DNA of 61,543 bases from Collinsella tanakaei YIT 12063. GTDB taxonomy: Bacteria > Actinomycetota > Coriobacteriia > Coriobacteriales > Coriobacteriaceae. The position numbers and the translations under genes are program-made. Shown here piece after piece: positions 32,174 to 40,379 of the stretch (positions within the stretch are counted from its first letter, which is position 1; each line of letters begins with the position of its first letter). The stretch is from NCBI RefSeq assembly GCF_000225705.1, contig NZ_JH126469.1, forward strand, positions 296,358-357,900, in the 5' to 3' direction. Below the pieces are notes generated by a model. It worked only from the letters and a program-made list of their open reading frames with translations. It made no database searches and was not told where the DNA came from.

Positions 32174-33353
32174 CTCCTCGCCTCCCGTATGTCGGCACGG
32201 CGTGAGTGCCAGTATTCGAATAATGGATTTTGAAGCTGCTCGTTTCGATTCTACCATGGTCAGTTTCGACGAATCCGATAACCCTTCCGGCGTCGACTGT
32301 TTCCTTGCGTGACCAGCTGCCGTCTCTGCTTGTCTCGGCCTTTCCGGTGCCGGATAGCTCGGTTACAAGGTCTTGGATCTCATCTAGTCCAATTGTGAAG
32401 CAGCTCGGGGCGATACCTCTGTCCATAGCGACCTTGGCGCTTTCCCTGGTGCCTGCGATATGGTTGAGTTGCTTTTGCCGCTTGATCTTCAGCGTTGCCG
32501 TTTTCAGGAACTCGTCGCGTTCTGCCGCACCTGCCGGTGTCCCCGTTCTGAACCAAGCGGCGCCTCGTCTTTCTATCTCGCTGCTGACTCGGTTGTTCAG
32601 GAACGCGTCGAAGGCCTCGCCCTGCTTGCCTCCGTGCCTCGCGATGTAGGCATCGCGCTCCTCCTCGGGCAGGGCGTCCCATTCGTCGCGGATGCCGCTT
32701 CTGCCGCCTATGGAGTCCAAGACCTTGTTGTACCGCTCGTACATGCCGTCCGGGTCGTAGCCCTCCGCGCCGTCATCGTCCCATGAGCACACGATGCGGC
32801 AGTCGCAGTTGTCATGCGTGTGGGATGCGCTCCGGCGGCTGTTGTAGTTGTACCCGAACGACGCGAGCATAAGGCAGAACCCGCACGTCTCGCCGCCGCC
32901 CGGGACTCGGGCGAACTTGGGCTTGAGCGGGTCTTTCGCTCCGTTCTCCGCGATGCACTCGTTGGCGTCTCGCCTTATCTCGTAGCCGATGCGCGAGCAG
33001 ACCGCCTTGTTGAATCCGTCTACGTCGCCGTCCTTGACGATTCTGGACGCGAACGCGCGAATCGCCCATTCCGTTGCCCTCGGGTCGTGCGCCGTGTACG
33101 CCTTGGCGCCCAGCTTCTCGCCAACGCAAAGCTCGCGGGACGCGTCGTAGAAGTCTGCCGCCGCCTGGGCGGATGCGAGCCCGTATTCCCTTACAAGGAT
33201 GTTAACCGCTTCCACAACGGCCTCTCTCGCCGCCGCGACATCCGACCAGTCAATCTTCTCAAGCAGTTTGAGCGCCTTCGCCTGCGCGTCCGCGCTGCAG
33301 GCGCTTATCTGCCTCGTGAGGTAATCGATGGCGGCGCGCGGGATCTGGGCCAT
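32163..33353 (-). CDS. Phage minor head protein (MuF-like) with C-terminal toxin-50-like domain
   Basis: 396 residues. The N-terminal 240 have the minor head protein layout, with GYEIRRDANECIAENG, a GGGETCGFCLMLAS cysteine motif and SRRSASHTHDNCDCRIVCSW. A linker leads to residues about 300-396: LNHIAGTRESAKVAMDRGIA, SCFTIGLDEIQDLVTELSGT, RVIGFVETDHGRIETSSFKI and IHYSNTGTHAVPTYGRRGD. That tail matches the polymorphic toxin type 50 pattern (HIxGT, then IHYSxxGxHxVP). MuF proteins enter the capsid and can be delivered with DNA, so the toxin would reach the next host cell. Confidence 0.8.
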   Translation of the reverse strand: MAQIPRAAIDYLTRQISACSADAQAKALKLLEKIDWSDVAAAREAVVEAVNILVREYGLASAQAAADFYDASRELCVGEKLGAKAYTAHDPRATEWAIRAFASRIVKDGDVDGFNKAVCSRIGYEIRRDANECIAENGAKDPLKPKFARVPGGGETCGFCLMLASFGYNYNSRRSASHTHDNCDCRIVCSWDDDGAEGYDPDGMYERYNKVLDSIGGRSGIRDEWDALPEEERDAYIARHGGKQGEAFDAFLNNRVSSEIERRGAAWFRTGTPAGAAERDEFLKTATLKIKRQKQLNHIAGTRESAKVAMDRGIAPSCFTIGLDEIQDLVTELSGTGKAETSRDGSWSRKETVDAGRVIGFVETDHGRIETSSFKIHYSNTGTHAVPTYGRRGDEV

Positions 33354-33356
33354 TCG

Positions 33357-34802
33357 CTACCCCCTCGGGCTCTCGTCGGCGCCCGCCTGCCCGCCGCCCA
33401 TGATGGCGATTAGGGCCTCGCGGTTGTCGCCAGCCTCCATCTCTGATTTTGTCCGGTTCCTCATGTCCTCGCTGAACCCGAGCATCTCCCAGAACACGGA
33501 TGTTCCGGGGAACTTCGGCACCACGGCGGCGATCTTGACCATCGCGTCGGCCTGGCTTACGACGCTGGGCATCGCGGGCGACTTGAAGTGCGGCAGGATG
33601 TCGAGCTCTTCCTCGGTCAGCTCGGACAGCGCGACCCCGCGGTACGTCGCGAGCGCCATCTGGGCAACGAGAACCATCGCGTCGCTGTTGTCGTCGATGA
33701 GGGTCTGCGCCTCGATGATGAGCGGCTCGTTCGCGGCGTAGATCGCCTCCGCCGAGCTTGGGTTGTCGTGGATGACGCCCAATTGGGACACAGGCACGTT
33801 GGTCTCCCCGGAGAACCGCATCGCCAGCGCGCGCATGTAGTCGGTATGCGGCTGCATGCTGCCCTGGGAGAGCTGGCCGAACTGAGGAACGGATCCGTCG
33901 TCGTTCATGTCGATGTTGAAGATGTTGCCTATATAGGCTTCCCACTTCGTCTTCTGCTCGAACGGGTCCCCGTCGGTGCCCAGGAGGTACTTCTGCGGCG
34001 AGGTGAAGAACTCGGCGGAGATCTCGGTGCGCAGGGATTCCCTGACCGCCGAGTCGGTGAGCGACCGGACGGCCTTGCTGATGCGCGACTGGCCGAGCGG
34101 CTCCGCCTCGGTGGGGTTGTACGCCAGGGCGACCATCATGGGCTGCCCCATCTTGTGGGGCATCGACTCGTAGCCGACCGCGCCCTCCTCGTCCACGTAG
34201 GCGTGGACGGTCCTCGTCGCGGTGTAGAGCGCCAGCTCGACCGGCGCGCCCGAGGTCTCGTCGTAGTCCATGATCACCAGCCCGCGCGCGATCCGGCCCA
34301 GGCGCTGGTCCCAGACCGCGGCGCTGTCCTCGGCTGAGTGGGTCGTGATGATGACCGGAGGCTCTCCGGCCCGGCCGCGCGAGAGCGTGACGAAGTCGCA
34401 TCCGCTGATCAGCTCGGATTCAACGGCCTGCCGGTGCTTGCGCTTGAGGCAGGACGTCTTGACCACGCGGGCGAGCTCCTTCGAAACCTCCTCGTCCTTC
34501 GCCGTGAAGCCGTCGAAGCGGATGCGGGAGGACAGCGCGCTCACCGCCTTCTTCGGCCAGCCCACCACGGTCTCGATGGAGCGGAGCGCCGGCGGGATCG
34601 AGATGCCGAGGTCCTTGAGCATGTTCTCGCCCTCGTAGTAACGGCGCCTCAGCTTGTTCTTCGCCAGGTGCTCCCACCATGTCTCGAGCAGCTCGTCCAT
34701 GAGCTCCATGGCCTCGTCGTCGAGGCCGCCATCGATGGCGAGCGCCGAGACGAGCGCTCGGCTGTAGCTCTTCTTGCGCCACATCTTGTCATCGCGCATC
34801 AT
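33357..34802 (-). CDS. Phage portal protein, SPP1 Gp6-like
   Basis: 481 residues from the ATG at 34802. ELMDELLETWWEHLAKNKLR, MLKDLGISIPPALRSIETVV and GWPKKAVSALSSRIRFDGF open the protein; QLGVIHDNPSSAEAIYAANE and LATYRGVALSELTEEELDIL follow, as in SPP1 Gp6-type portals. The dodecameric ring occupies one capsid vertex and is the docking site of terminase. Starts within the stop of the terminase gene (ATGATG). Confidence 0.88.
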   Translation of the reverse strand: MMRDDKMWRKKSYSRALVSALAIDGGLDDEAMELMDELLETWWEHLAKNKLRRRYYEGENMLKDLGISIPPALRSIETVVGWPKKAVSALSSRIRFDGFTAKDEEVSKELARVVKTSCLKRKHRQAVESELISGCDFVTLSRGRAGEPPVIITTHSAEDSAAVWDQRLGRIARGLVIMDYDETSGAPVELALYTATRTVHAYVDEEGAVGYESMPHKMGQPMMVALAYNPTEAEPLGQSRISKAVRSLTDSAVRESLRTEISAEFFTSPQKYLLGTDGDPFEQKTKWEAYIGNIFNIDMNDDGSVPQFGQLSQGSMQPHTDYMRALAMRFSGETNVPVSQLGVIHDNPSSAEAIYAANEPLIIEAQTLIDDNSDAMVLVAQMALATYRGVALSELTEEELDILPHFKSPAMPSVVSQADAMVKIAAVVPKFPGTSVFWEMLGFSEDMRNRTKSEMEAGDNREALIAIMGGGQAGADESPRG

Positions 34803-36313
34803 CGCACCACCGCCTTCCTGCCTGGTTTCCTTCTCGTGGTCATCGCCGCTCTGTGCGCCAGCGCGCACGATTCTATGAGCGTCGCGTCGCAGGTCTGGGT
34901 GCTGTCGAACCCGAACCCGTCCTTGCCTATGGTTCTCTTGGCGCTCAAAGTCGCGGAATCGGCCAGCGCCTCTTGGTCGTAATGCTCGATCGCGCCGCTC
35001 GACACGGCGTCTACGAGCATCGAGTTGGCGGCCACCACGTCCGCCGTCGACGGGAGCTTCACCGCCCGGCTACTCACTCCGGAGGACGACAGCCTCTCGG
35101 CGAGCGCCGCCGCGTAGGTTTTGCCATCGACCCAGACCTCCGAGATCTTGTCCTTGCGCGCGACCACCCACCGTTCGAACCATGATGCGCCGCCCGACAT
35201 CGACCGGTTGTCTATGCACTCTATGTACGGTTTGCCGCCCTGCGGCCTTATGCAGATGGACAGGGACCCGCTGGAGCCGTCCGGCGCGAACTTGATGCCG
35301 ACCGTCATCACCCCGACCGCCGGAGGGTCGTACGTGGTGCACGACTCCCAGTCGGCTGCGGAGATGAGGTGCTCGACCTCAATCTCGAGCATGAAGAAGC
35401 AGAGCCTCTCCTGCGCGAAGCTGAGCGGCTCGGTGTACGTGTCCCGCTCGGACCTGACGGTCTCGATGGAGATGCGGGTGCCGAGGGCGGGGTTGGTCCT
35501 CCACCACCACTCCTCGTCATCGATCTGCTCCTCGAGCCGGCGCGGGTCGTCGAGGACGAGGGACCACTCTGCCCAGCAGAGGTCGTCCGGCTGCTTCTCG
35601 TGGACGGTCTTGCGCAGGTGCTGGAAGAAGGTACCCGTCGACTCGGGGGTCGGTGGGGTGCCGCAGTAGATGTACTGGGGGTTGTGCCTCGGACCTGCGG
35701 AAGCCGTCGACAGCATCGCCTTGAGGTGCGAGTCGTTGAGCTCCTGGGCCTCGTCTGCGATGACGACGTCCACCGTGAATCCGCGCTTGGCGGACTTGGT
35801 GCGCGTGGAGAAGTAGATCGCCGCGCCGTTCGAGAAGAAGATGGCCTCCTTGCCCGTGCCCTTGCGCACGGAGCGGACCTTCTTGTTGAGTTCCGGGTAC
35901 TTCGCCTCCGGGTCGCGCGCCTTCTCGCCGTAGAAGCCCTTCATCCTGTCGAAGAGCTGCGTGACGGTCGAGTAGTCGTGCGCGGTGTAGAGGATCATCT
36001 CGCCGAGGGCGATGCCGATGTGGATGCGCATCTCGATCAGGAGCGTCTTGCCGTTCTGGCGCGGGACCGCCAGGCCGCATCTCCTGTGGACGTAGCGCTT
36101 CGTCTCCGGGTCGACGGCGAGCCAGTCGCGGATGGCGTCGCGCTGCCACTCGTCCAGCGGCGACCCGAGCGCGGTCGAGAGCTTGACCGCGGTGTCCCCC
36201 AGGGACTTCTTATAGGGGAGCGACCGGTGAAACGTCGGTTGCTGGCATCCCCGCCTAGTAGCCTGAGAGGTCCAGGAAGATGCCTTCGATGGTCGATGGG
36301 CCGCCATCGGCAT
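34799..36313 (-). CDS. terL: Terminase large subunit
   Basis: Up to 504 residues. The ATPase domain has the deviant Walker A LAVPRQNGKTLLIEM (about residue 84), Walker B VDVVIADEAQELND and coupling motif YIYCGTPPTPEST. The C-terminal nuclease acidic residues lie in MTVGIKFAPDGSSG, EVWVDGKTYAA and a final FGFDSTQTCDATLIE. It cuts the concatemer and pumps DNA into the head. The ATG at 36307 has GGAAGG at a better distance than the one at 36313. The gene overlaps the small subunit by 50-60 bases, which is unusually long. Confidence 0.92.
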   Translation of the reverse strand: MPMAAHRPSKASSWTSQATRRGCQQPTFHRSLPYKKSLGDTAVKLSTALGSPLDEWQRDAIRDWLAVDPETKRYVHRRCGLAVPRQNGKTLLIEMRIHIGIALGEMILYTAHDYSTVTQLFDRMKGFYGEKARDPEAKYPELNKKVRSVRKGTGKEAIFFSNGAAIYFSTRTKSAKRGFTVDVVIADEAQELNDSHLKAMLSTASAGPRHNPQYIYCGTPPTPESTGTFFQHLRKTVHEKQPDDLCWAEWSLVLDDPRRLEEQIDDEEWWWRTNPALGTRISIETVRSERDTYTEPLSFAQERLCFFMLEIEVEHLISAADWESCTTYDPPAVGVMTVGIKFAPDGSSGSLSICIRPQGGKPYIECIDNRSMSGGASWFERWVVARKDKISEVWVDGKTYAAALAERLSSSGVSSRAVKLPSTADVVAANSMLVDAVSSGAIEHYDQEALADSATLSAKRTIGKDGFGFDSTQTCDATLIESCALAHRAAMTTRRKPGRKAVVR

Positions 36314-36674
36314 CCTTCCCTTCTAACTCATCGATCGCCATGACCGTGGCCCTGTACTCGGACGAGATCCTCGTGAGGCCCTGCCCCTCCGATGCCACCA
36401 GGTGCCCGTGCAGGATGTCGCGCAGCTCCCGCAGGCGCCCGGCGGTATCCTGGGCGCCGTCCTCGTCGCCGACGCGCGAGTCCCTGGCCTCCTCGGATTC
36501 CACCGGTTTCGGGACGAGGCGCCCCTCCTGCCTCAACTCGGCGAGCCTGCGGTTGACCGTTGACGTGCCGACGCCGCATCTAGCTGCGAGTTCGCGCTGG
36601 CTCATCCTGCCCGCGTGGTTGATGAGGTACTCGTCTACGGCGGGGCTGACCTTGCCCCTGGCCTTGGCCTTCAT
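36255..36674 (-). CDS. terS: Terminase small subunit, HTH type
   Basis: 139 residues. An N-terminal helix-turn-helix (SPAVDEYLINHAGRMSQREL, AARCGVGTSTVNRRLAEL) is followed by a helical oligomerisation region and LTRISSEYRATVMAIDELEG, a pattern seen in TerS of HK97-like Gram-positive phages. It recognises the packaging site, probably in the C-rich gap just upstream. Confidence 0.8.
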   Translation of the reverse strand: MKAKARGKVSPAVDEYLINHAGRMSQRELAARCGVGTSTVNRRLAELRQEGRLVPKPVESEEARDSRVGDEDGAQDTAGRLRELRDILHGHLVASEGQGLTRISSEYRATVMAIDELEGKDADGGPSTIEGIFLDLSGY

Positions 36675-36769
36675 GGAACATCACCGCCCCCTGGGAGAAA
36701 AAATAGCCCTAGGCCCCCGGGAGGGCTTCGCTGTCGGGGGAGGGGATGCCCCCCCCTGGTCCGATCGGC
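36675..36769. other. Candidate cos region between HNH and small terminase genes
   Basis: A 95-base non-coding gap with cctagg, cccccggg and runs of G and C (seven or more), flanked by HNH and terS. In HNH-encoding cos phages the cohesive-end site is usually here. No direct proof of a nick position. Confidence 0.4.
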
Positions 36770-37066
36770 TCACCATTCCCGCGAATGGGGCAAGGGTTTG
36801 TTCTTCGTCTTGATGACTGATGTCTTGTTGCTCTTGCGCTGGTTGCAGATGCGATGGGCGGGTTGCACGTTCTCGATGTCGTAGGGAGACCCGCCCTTCG
36901 ACACCGGCACTATCTCGTCGAGCTCGTAGCTCATCGGGTGGCCGGCGGGCAGGCTGTAGTCTATCGGCCTACCGCATAGAGCGCACGGCAAGCCCATCGC
37001 CCGCACCCGCTTCCTCAGCGCGTTGCGCCTGGATCCGTTCGAGCGCCTCGGGTTTCCCTTGGCCAT
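36770..37066 (-). CDS. HNH endonuclease, terminase-associated
   Basis: 98 residues. CALCGRPIDYSLP, the HNH core ELDEIVPVSKGGSPYDIENV and PAHRICNQRKSNK with a second Zn pair. Many cos-type phages need such an HNH protein next to terS/terL for cohesive-end cleavage. The final C-terminal CxxC of longer relatives is reduced to one Cys. First structural gene of the late operon. Confidence 0.88.
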   Translation of the reverse strand: MAKGNPRRSNGSRRNALRKRVRAMGLPCALCGRPIDYSLPAGHPMSYELDEIVPVSKGGSPYDIENVQPAHRICNQRKSNKTSVIKTKNKPLPHSREW

Positions 37067-37144
37067 GGCTGGCTCCTATCTGATCGCGGGCCGGCGCACA
37101 GCTTGCGGAAGCGTCCGGCCCGCCCCTTGCGGGCGGTAGCAAAA

Positions 37145-37166
37145 GGGCTCCGTCTCCGGAGCCCCA
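37145..37166 (-). terminator. Terminator between late regulator and HNH gene
   Basis: Minus-strand stem gggctcc/ggagccc with a 5-8 base loop followed by TTTTG, downstream of the 10-bp repeat array and upstream of the HNH gene. Late transcription must pass it or start after it. Confidence 0.65.
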
Positions 37167-37210
37167 TCCTCAGCGCGAGTGCGCACTATATCTAATAGCA
37201 CTTTTAGGGT

Positions 37211-37280
37211 GCTCACTTAGTGCTCAAAACTGCTCACTAAGTGCTAAAAAGTGCTCAGTTTGCGCTATATTGCGCTATAT
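37211..37280 (-). repeat. Array of seven 10-11 bp repeats behind the late regulator
   Basis: GCTC/GCGC/GCTA cores occur at 37211, 37222, 37232, 37243, 37253, 37262 and 37272 on the plus strand (minus-strand reading GAGCAC, TAGCAC, AGCGCA). The period is one helical turn. The array overlaps the last codons of the regulator gene and precedes the late genes; likely operator or late promoter. Confidence 0.75.
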
Positions 37281-37745
37281 AACCTGCGTATCTTTGTAAA
37301 TTCTGTGAAGAAGCCCCTCAATTCCTGGTCCCGAATCTATCCAGTCGAGGGCGTCGGACACGGCGCGCCGCACCGACGCAAACGACCGCCCCCTCTTCTC
37401 CGCGATCTCCGAGTAGGTCATGGCTAAGACGTAGCGGTCCAAGAGTACGTCTCGCCACAAGGACGTGGATGCGCGCCCTGCGTCGCCGACCATCCCTATC
37501 ACCGCGATCGCCTCGTCCTGCAGTTCGACCATTCCGTCGAGCTTGCGCTCAGCCCGGTCCCTCGCATCCCATAGCGCCGACAGCTTGCCGGTCATCCTGT
37601 CTGGGTCCCTGTACCCGCAGCATGATCCGGTCGACCCGCCGCCGAGGGAATCGATCCTCGATTCCCAGTAATCTAGGGTCTCCTCTGCCCGGCGCACGTC
37701 GGCCACCGCCGTGCGCACTTGATCGAAATACTCGCGCGAGGTCAT
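37275..37745 (-). CDS. Late transcriptional regulator, sigma region 4-like
   Basis: 156 residues. An N-terminal helical part (EYFDQVRTAVADVRRAEETL, YWESRIDSLGG) with a Cys-containing loop, and a C-terminal helix-turn-helix LDRYVLAMTYSEIAEKRGRS then VRRAVSDALDWID, resembling ArpU/RinA-type late activators and sigma-70 region 4. It lies just upstream of the HNH-terminase operon, the usual place of the late activator. The repeat array at its 3' end is a plausible target. Confidence 0.75.
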   Translation of the reverse strand: MTSREYFDQVRTAVADVRRAEETLDYWESRIDSLGGGSTGSCCGYRDPDRMTGKLSALWDARDRAERKLDGMVELQDEAIAVIGMVGDAGRASTSLWRDVLLDRYVLAMTYSEIAEKRGRSFASVRRAVSDALDWIDSGPGIEGLLHRIYKDTQVI

Positions 37746-37806
37746 TCGGTCTCCTTCTCGTGGTAGGATATCCGGTGCGACTCGGATGCCACGCTAGGGG
37801 GTTCCG

Positions 37807-37848
37807 AATGACGGGGGCGGGGTAAGATTGACCTGCGCCCCCGTCATT
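37807..37848. terminator. Strong hairpin between the NYN gene and the late regulator
   Basis: Perfect 13-bp stem (37807-37819/37836-37848) with a 16-base loop and TTTTC on the plus-strand side; minus-strand Ts are lacking. Could terminate plus-strand antisense transcripts or act as an mRNA end stabiliser. Confidence 0.5.
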
Positions 37849-37861
37849 TTCTATGCCGGTT

Positions 37862-38635
37862 TTATCTTTTCCCGGTCTTGTGTTTGGTTGGCTTATCGCT
37901 GTTCTCCGTCTGATAGTCGACGTGCAGCTTTTCCGTCTTCGGATCGGGACACCTGTCGGTGCAGCTTCTCAGGCCATCGATATGCTCGTTGAGTTCTGGC
38001 TTTATATCCTGCCACATCGGATCGAGGACGAAGTCGATTCCCTCTCTCCTCGCATGTTTTGCGGCTGGCACAAAATCACTGTCTCCTGCAATAAGAATAA
38101 TCTGGTCGACCTGATGCTTGCTCGCCAGCGTCGCTATATCGATGCCGATTCGCATGTCAACGCCTTTTTGGACAAAATCTGGCTCGAAGTCGGAATCTTT
38201 AAGATCTGCAACAGATATTTCGTTGCGGCATAGCTTGTTGACCGTTCTCTGCTTGATTCGATAACCGCTTTCTTGCTCCTGAATCTTGCCCATTCGCAGA
38301 GCTACCTTACGTTTGTTGGCGAGTTCTGCATAGAAGTCGTTGGACCATTTGTAGGTCTCGGTCTTCTTCATGTCAATTGCGCGTTTGTGCAGTGGGTGAT
38401 ATAGGTTGGTCGATAGCGGTGGGCAATCATAGTAGAAAATGCGGTAAAGCCTGCTCCTATAGCCCGAGACCGTTAGGTGACGAGTGCAGTAGGCTACAAG
38501 TTCCTCGGCCCTGTCCTTCGGGGGCTTATCTCCGAATAGATGATATGCGCGGCGGCGATAGAACGCCCCGTCAACCAGGATTGCAACTTTGTCATCGAGG
38601 AGCACTGCTCCTGACTTTCTGCCGTGGGCGCACAT
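37862..38635 (-). CDS. NYN-domain (PIN-like) nuclease-like protein
   Basis: 257 residues. VAILVDGAFYRRRAYHLFGD (first Asp), KGVDMRIGIDIATLASKHQV (two Asp) and QIILIAGDSDFVPAAKHARR (final Asp pair) form the NYN/LabA (DUF88) metal-binding site expected of an RNase. A Lys-rich tail ends the protein. The ATG at 38635 has GGAGGGG upstream. Located between early and late genes and different in flavour from its neighbours (lower GC, more Lys and Ile), it may be a transferred accessory gene, perhaps defence-related. Confidence 0.8.
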   Translation of the reverse strand: MCAHGRKSGAVLLDDKVAILVDGAFYRRRAYHLFGDKPPKDRAEELVAYCTRHLTVSGYRSRLYRIFYYDCPPLSTNLYHPLHKRAIDMKKTETYKWSNDFYAELANKRKVALRMGKIQEQESGYRIKQRTVNKLCRNEISVADLKDSDFEPDFVQKGVDMRIGIDIATLASKHQVDQIILIAGDSDFVPAAKHARREGIDFVLDPMWQDIKPELNEHIDGLRSCTDRCPDPKTEKLHVDYQTENSDKPTKHKTGKR

Positions 38636-38829
38636 TACCCCTCCAAACGAAAAATCCCCTGGTTTCGAAACATCCCTGATAATGGGAGATCTACTTCCAG
38701 AGGACTGCTATAGGCGACGACCAGACAAGGACGTTTGTCGTCTTGCTTAATAGTACATGGGCTCAGGCCCGTAATTGTGGCGACGGGGTGATTTTCGATG
38801 AATGGGGCAGCCTATTCGAGCGCCCTCCG

Positions 38830-38982
38830 TCACTTCCTCGCCACCTGGTCCTCGATCAGCAGCAGCTGGATGAAGCAGGCGTTGAGCATCATGTAGCAGG
38901 CGCCGCGGACGTCGCCGCAATACGACGAGGCGCAGGCGGCGACGAGCGCCAGGACGACCCCGGCGTGCAGGACGAACCTCAT
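38830..38982 (-). CDS. Small membrane or lipoprotein-like peptide
   Basis: 50 residues, MRFVLHAGVVLALVAACASS then YCGDVRGACYMMLNACFIQL. A hydrophobic N-terminus ending in an AAC box resembles a lipoprotein signal. The ATG follows directly on the stop of the preceding gene. Unknown role. Confidence 0.45.
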   Translation of the reverse strand: MRFVLHAGVVLALVAACASSYCGDVRGACYMMLNACFIQLLLIEDQVARK

Positions 38983-39273
38983 CTAGCGCCGCCCCCTTTC
39001 CATGGCAGCGGCGACGCGCGCCGCCGAGTTCGCCGGGACCCACGACGTCCTCCCGTGCTCGCCAGCCACCTGCACGCGGTGCCTCTCGAAGTCCAGCGCG
39101 ACGACCTTGAAGGCTCCGCCATCGCCCTCGCCGTCGATGGTTACCAGGTCTCCCCGGTGCGCGGCCTGCCCGGATCCGTAGCGCGGAGCCTTCTGGGCCT
39201 TGCTCTCCGCGCAGGAGTACATGCGCTCGTGTCTCGGGAGCGTCGAGGTGCCCCCTTCCGATTCCAGGCTCAT
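38983..39273 (-). CDS. Small phage protein, unknown
   Basis: 96 residues. A Ser/Arg-rich start, then a small beta domain (GDLVTIDGEGDGGAFKVVAL, FERHRVQVAGEHGRTSWVPA). It resembles SH3-like barrels by pattern only. Part of a four-base-overlap series of small early genes. Confidence 0.5.
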   Translation of the reverse strand: MSLESEGGTSTLPRHERMYSCAESKAQKAPRYGSGQAAHRGDLVTIDGEGDGGAFKVVALDFERHRVQVAGEHGRTSWVPANSAARVAAAMERGRR

Positions 39274-39563
39274 CGCGCGCCCCCTTCCACCGGCATGGTC
39301 TCCTCGATCTCGAGCATGGCCACCCTGACCGCGGCGCCGTGCGAGGCCACCTCCGCCTCGGCGAGCAAGCGGGTCGCGGTGGAGTACTCGACCATCCCTC
39401 GCGGCTTGGAGATCGCCTCCATGGCGCCCGCCAGCGCACCACGCGCCTCAGAGATCTTCTCCTGCGCCGCCTCCACGTGCGGCGAGACGTCTCTAGTCAG
39501 CGCCTCGCCCATGGGCTCCGCCTCGTACAGCTCCGTCCTTCGGAGCGCGTTATCGTCCGTCAT
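39270..39563 (-). CDS. Small phage helical protein, unknown
   Basis: 97 residues, MTDDNALRRTELYEAEPMGE then VEAAQEKISEARGALAGAME. Helical and acidic. Overlaps both neighbours by four bases, indicating coupled translation. Confidence 0.5.
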   Translation of the reverse strand: MTDDNALRRTELYEAEPMGEALTRDVSPHVEAAQEKISEARGALAGAMEAISKPRGMVEYSTATRLLAEAEVASHGAAVRVAMLEIEETMPVEGGAR

Positions 39564-39823
39564 TTGAGCTCCTCATCGTCCATCGACCCCTCCAGGTACT
39601 CGTTCCGCCGCAGGAGCAGGTCGATGGTGTCCTGGGCGTCCGAGAGCTCCTGCCGGAGCTTCGAGTTGACCTTCTGCATCTTGCCGACCTTCTGCCGGAG
39701 CTTCCGCACCTGCTCCCTCAGGGCGCTGGTCTCCTTGCGCTCCCTCTCCACCCTCTTCGTGGCCAGGAAGGCGGTCGGATCGAAGGCGCCCGACGCGTTG
39801 CGGCGCGGGTCCGAATCAGTCAT
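39560..39823 (-). CDS. Coiled-coil phage protein
   Basis: 87 residues from the ATG at 39823, chosen for the AGGAGG six bases upstream. Residues 20-80 form a strong heptad coiled coil (VERERKETSALREQVRKLRQ, KVGKMQKVNSKLRQELSDAQ). Unknown role. Confidence 0.55.
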   Translation of the reverse strand: MTDSDPRRNASGAFDPTAFLATKRVERERKETSALREQVRKLRQKVGKMQKVNSKLRQELSDAQDTIDLLLRRNEYLEGSMDDEELK

Positions 39824-39854
39824 CTTCATCCTCCTCATCATCTGTTTCAGAGAA

Positions 39855-40379
39855 TTAGTTGTTCTCTGCAACGGGCTTACGGGGTATGGTCGCGGCGCGG
39901 GCGTCTACCTGCCGCGCGTCTCCCAGCGGCAGCTCGTCCTGGACGGCCGGCGCTGGCATGGTTCTGGCAGGGTTGCGGGCGTCCTCCGCGCGGGCCTTGG
40001 CGGACCTCTTCAGGTTGTCGAGGATCTTGGAGAACATGAGGGCGCGGTACTCCGGGGAGTCGGGCACGTCGCGCAGCAGGAAGTCGCTCGGCAGCTCGGA
40101 GTCCCTGAACTCCCTCCTCTTGGCCTGCGCCGGGGAGAAGGGCCTGCCGCATCTGGGGCAGGACAGGGTGGCGACGTGCAGCCATCCGCGGGACACCGAC
40201 CGGCTCTTGAAGCCGTCGTCCTCCCATGACTCGACCTCCCGGTCGTCCGAAGCGATGGGGCCCTTGCGGGACACCACCCGCAGCGGCACGTCCATCTTGA
40301 TCAGCATCGCGCCGCATACCGGGCACGCCATGTCGCGAGCGTAGCGGTCGTTCACGCGGTATCCGTCCGGCACCCTCAT
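39855..40379 (-). CDS. Phage protein with zinc-ribbon
   Basis: 174 residues from the ATG at 40379. CPVCGAMLIKM and CPRCGRPFSPAQ supply two CxxC knuckles; between them lies a beta stretch, and after them a helical part (EYRALMFSKILDNLKRSAKA). Follows the replication initiator with a four-base overlap, so a role in replication or recombination is possible. Confidence 0.6.
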   Translation of the reverse strand: MRVPDGYRVNDRYARDMACPVCGAMLIKMDVPLRVVSRKGPIASDDREVESWEDDGFKSRSVSRGWLHVATLSCPRCGRPFSPAQAKRREFRDSELPSDFLLRDVPDSPEYRALMFSKILDNLKRSAKARAEDARNPARTMPAPAVQDELPLGDARQVDARAATIPRKPVAENN

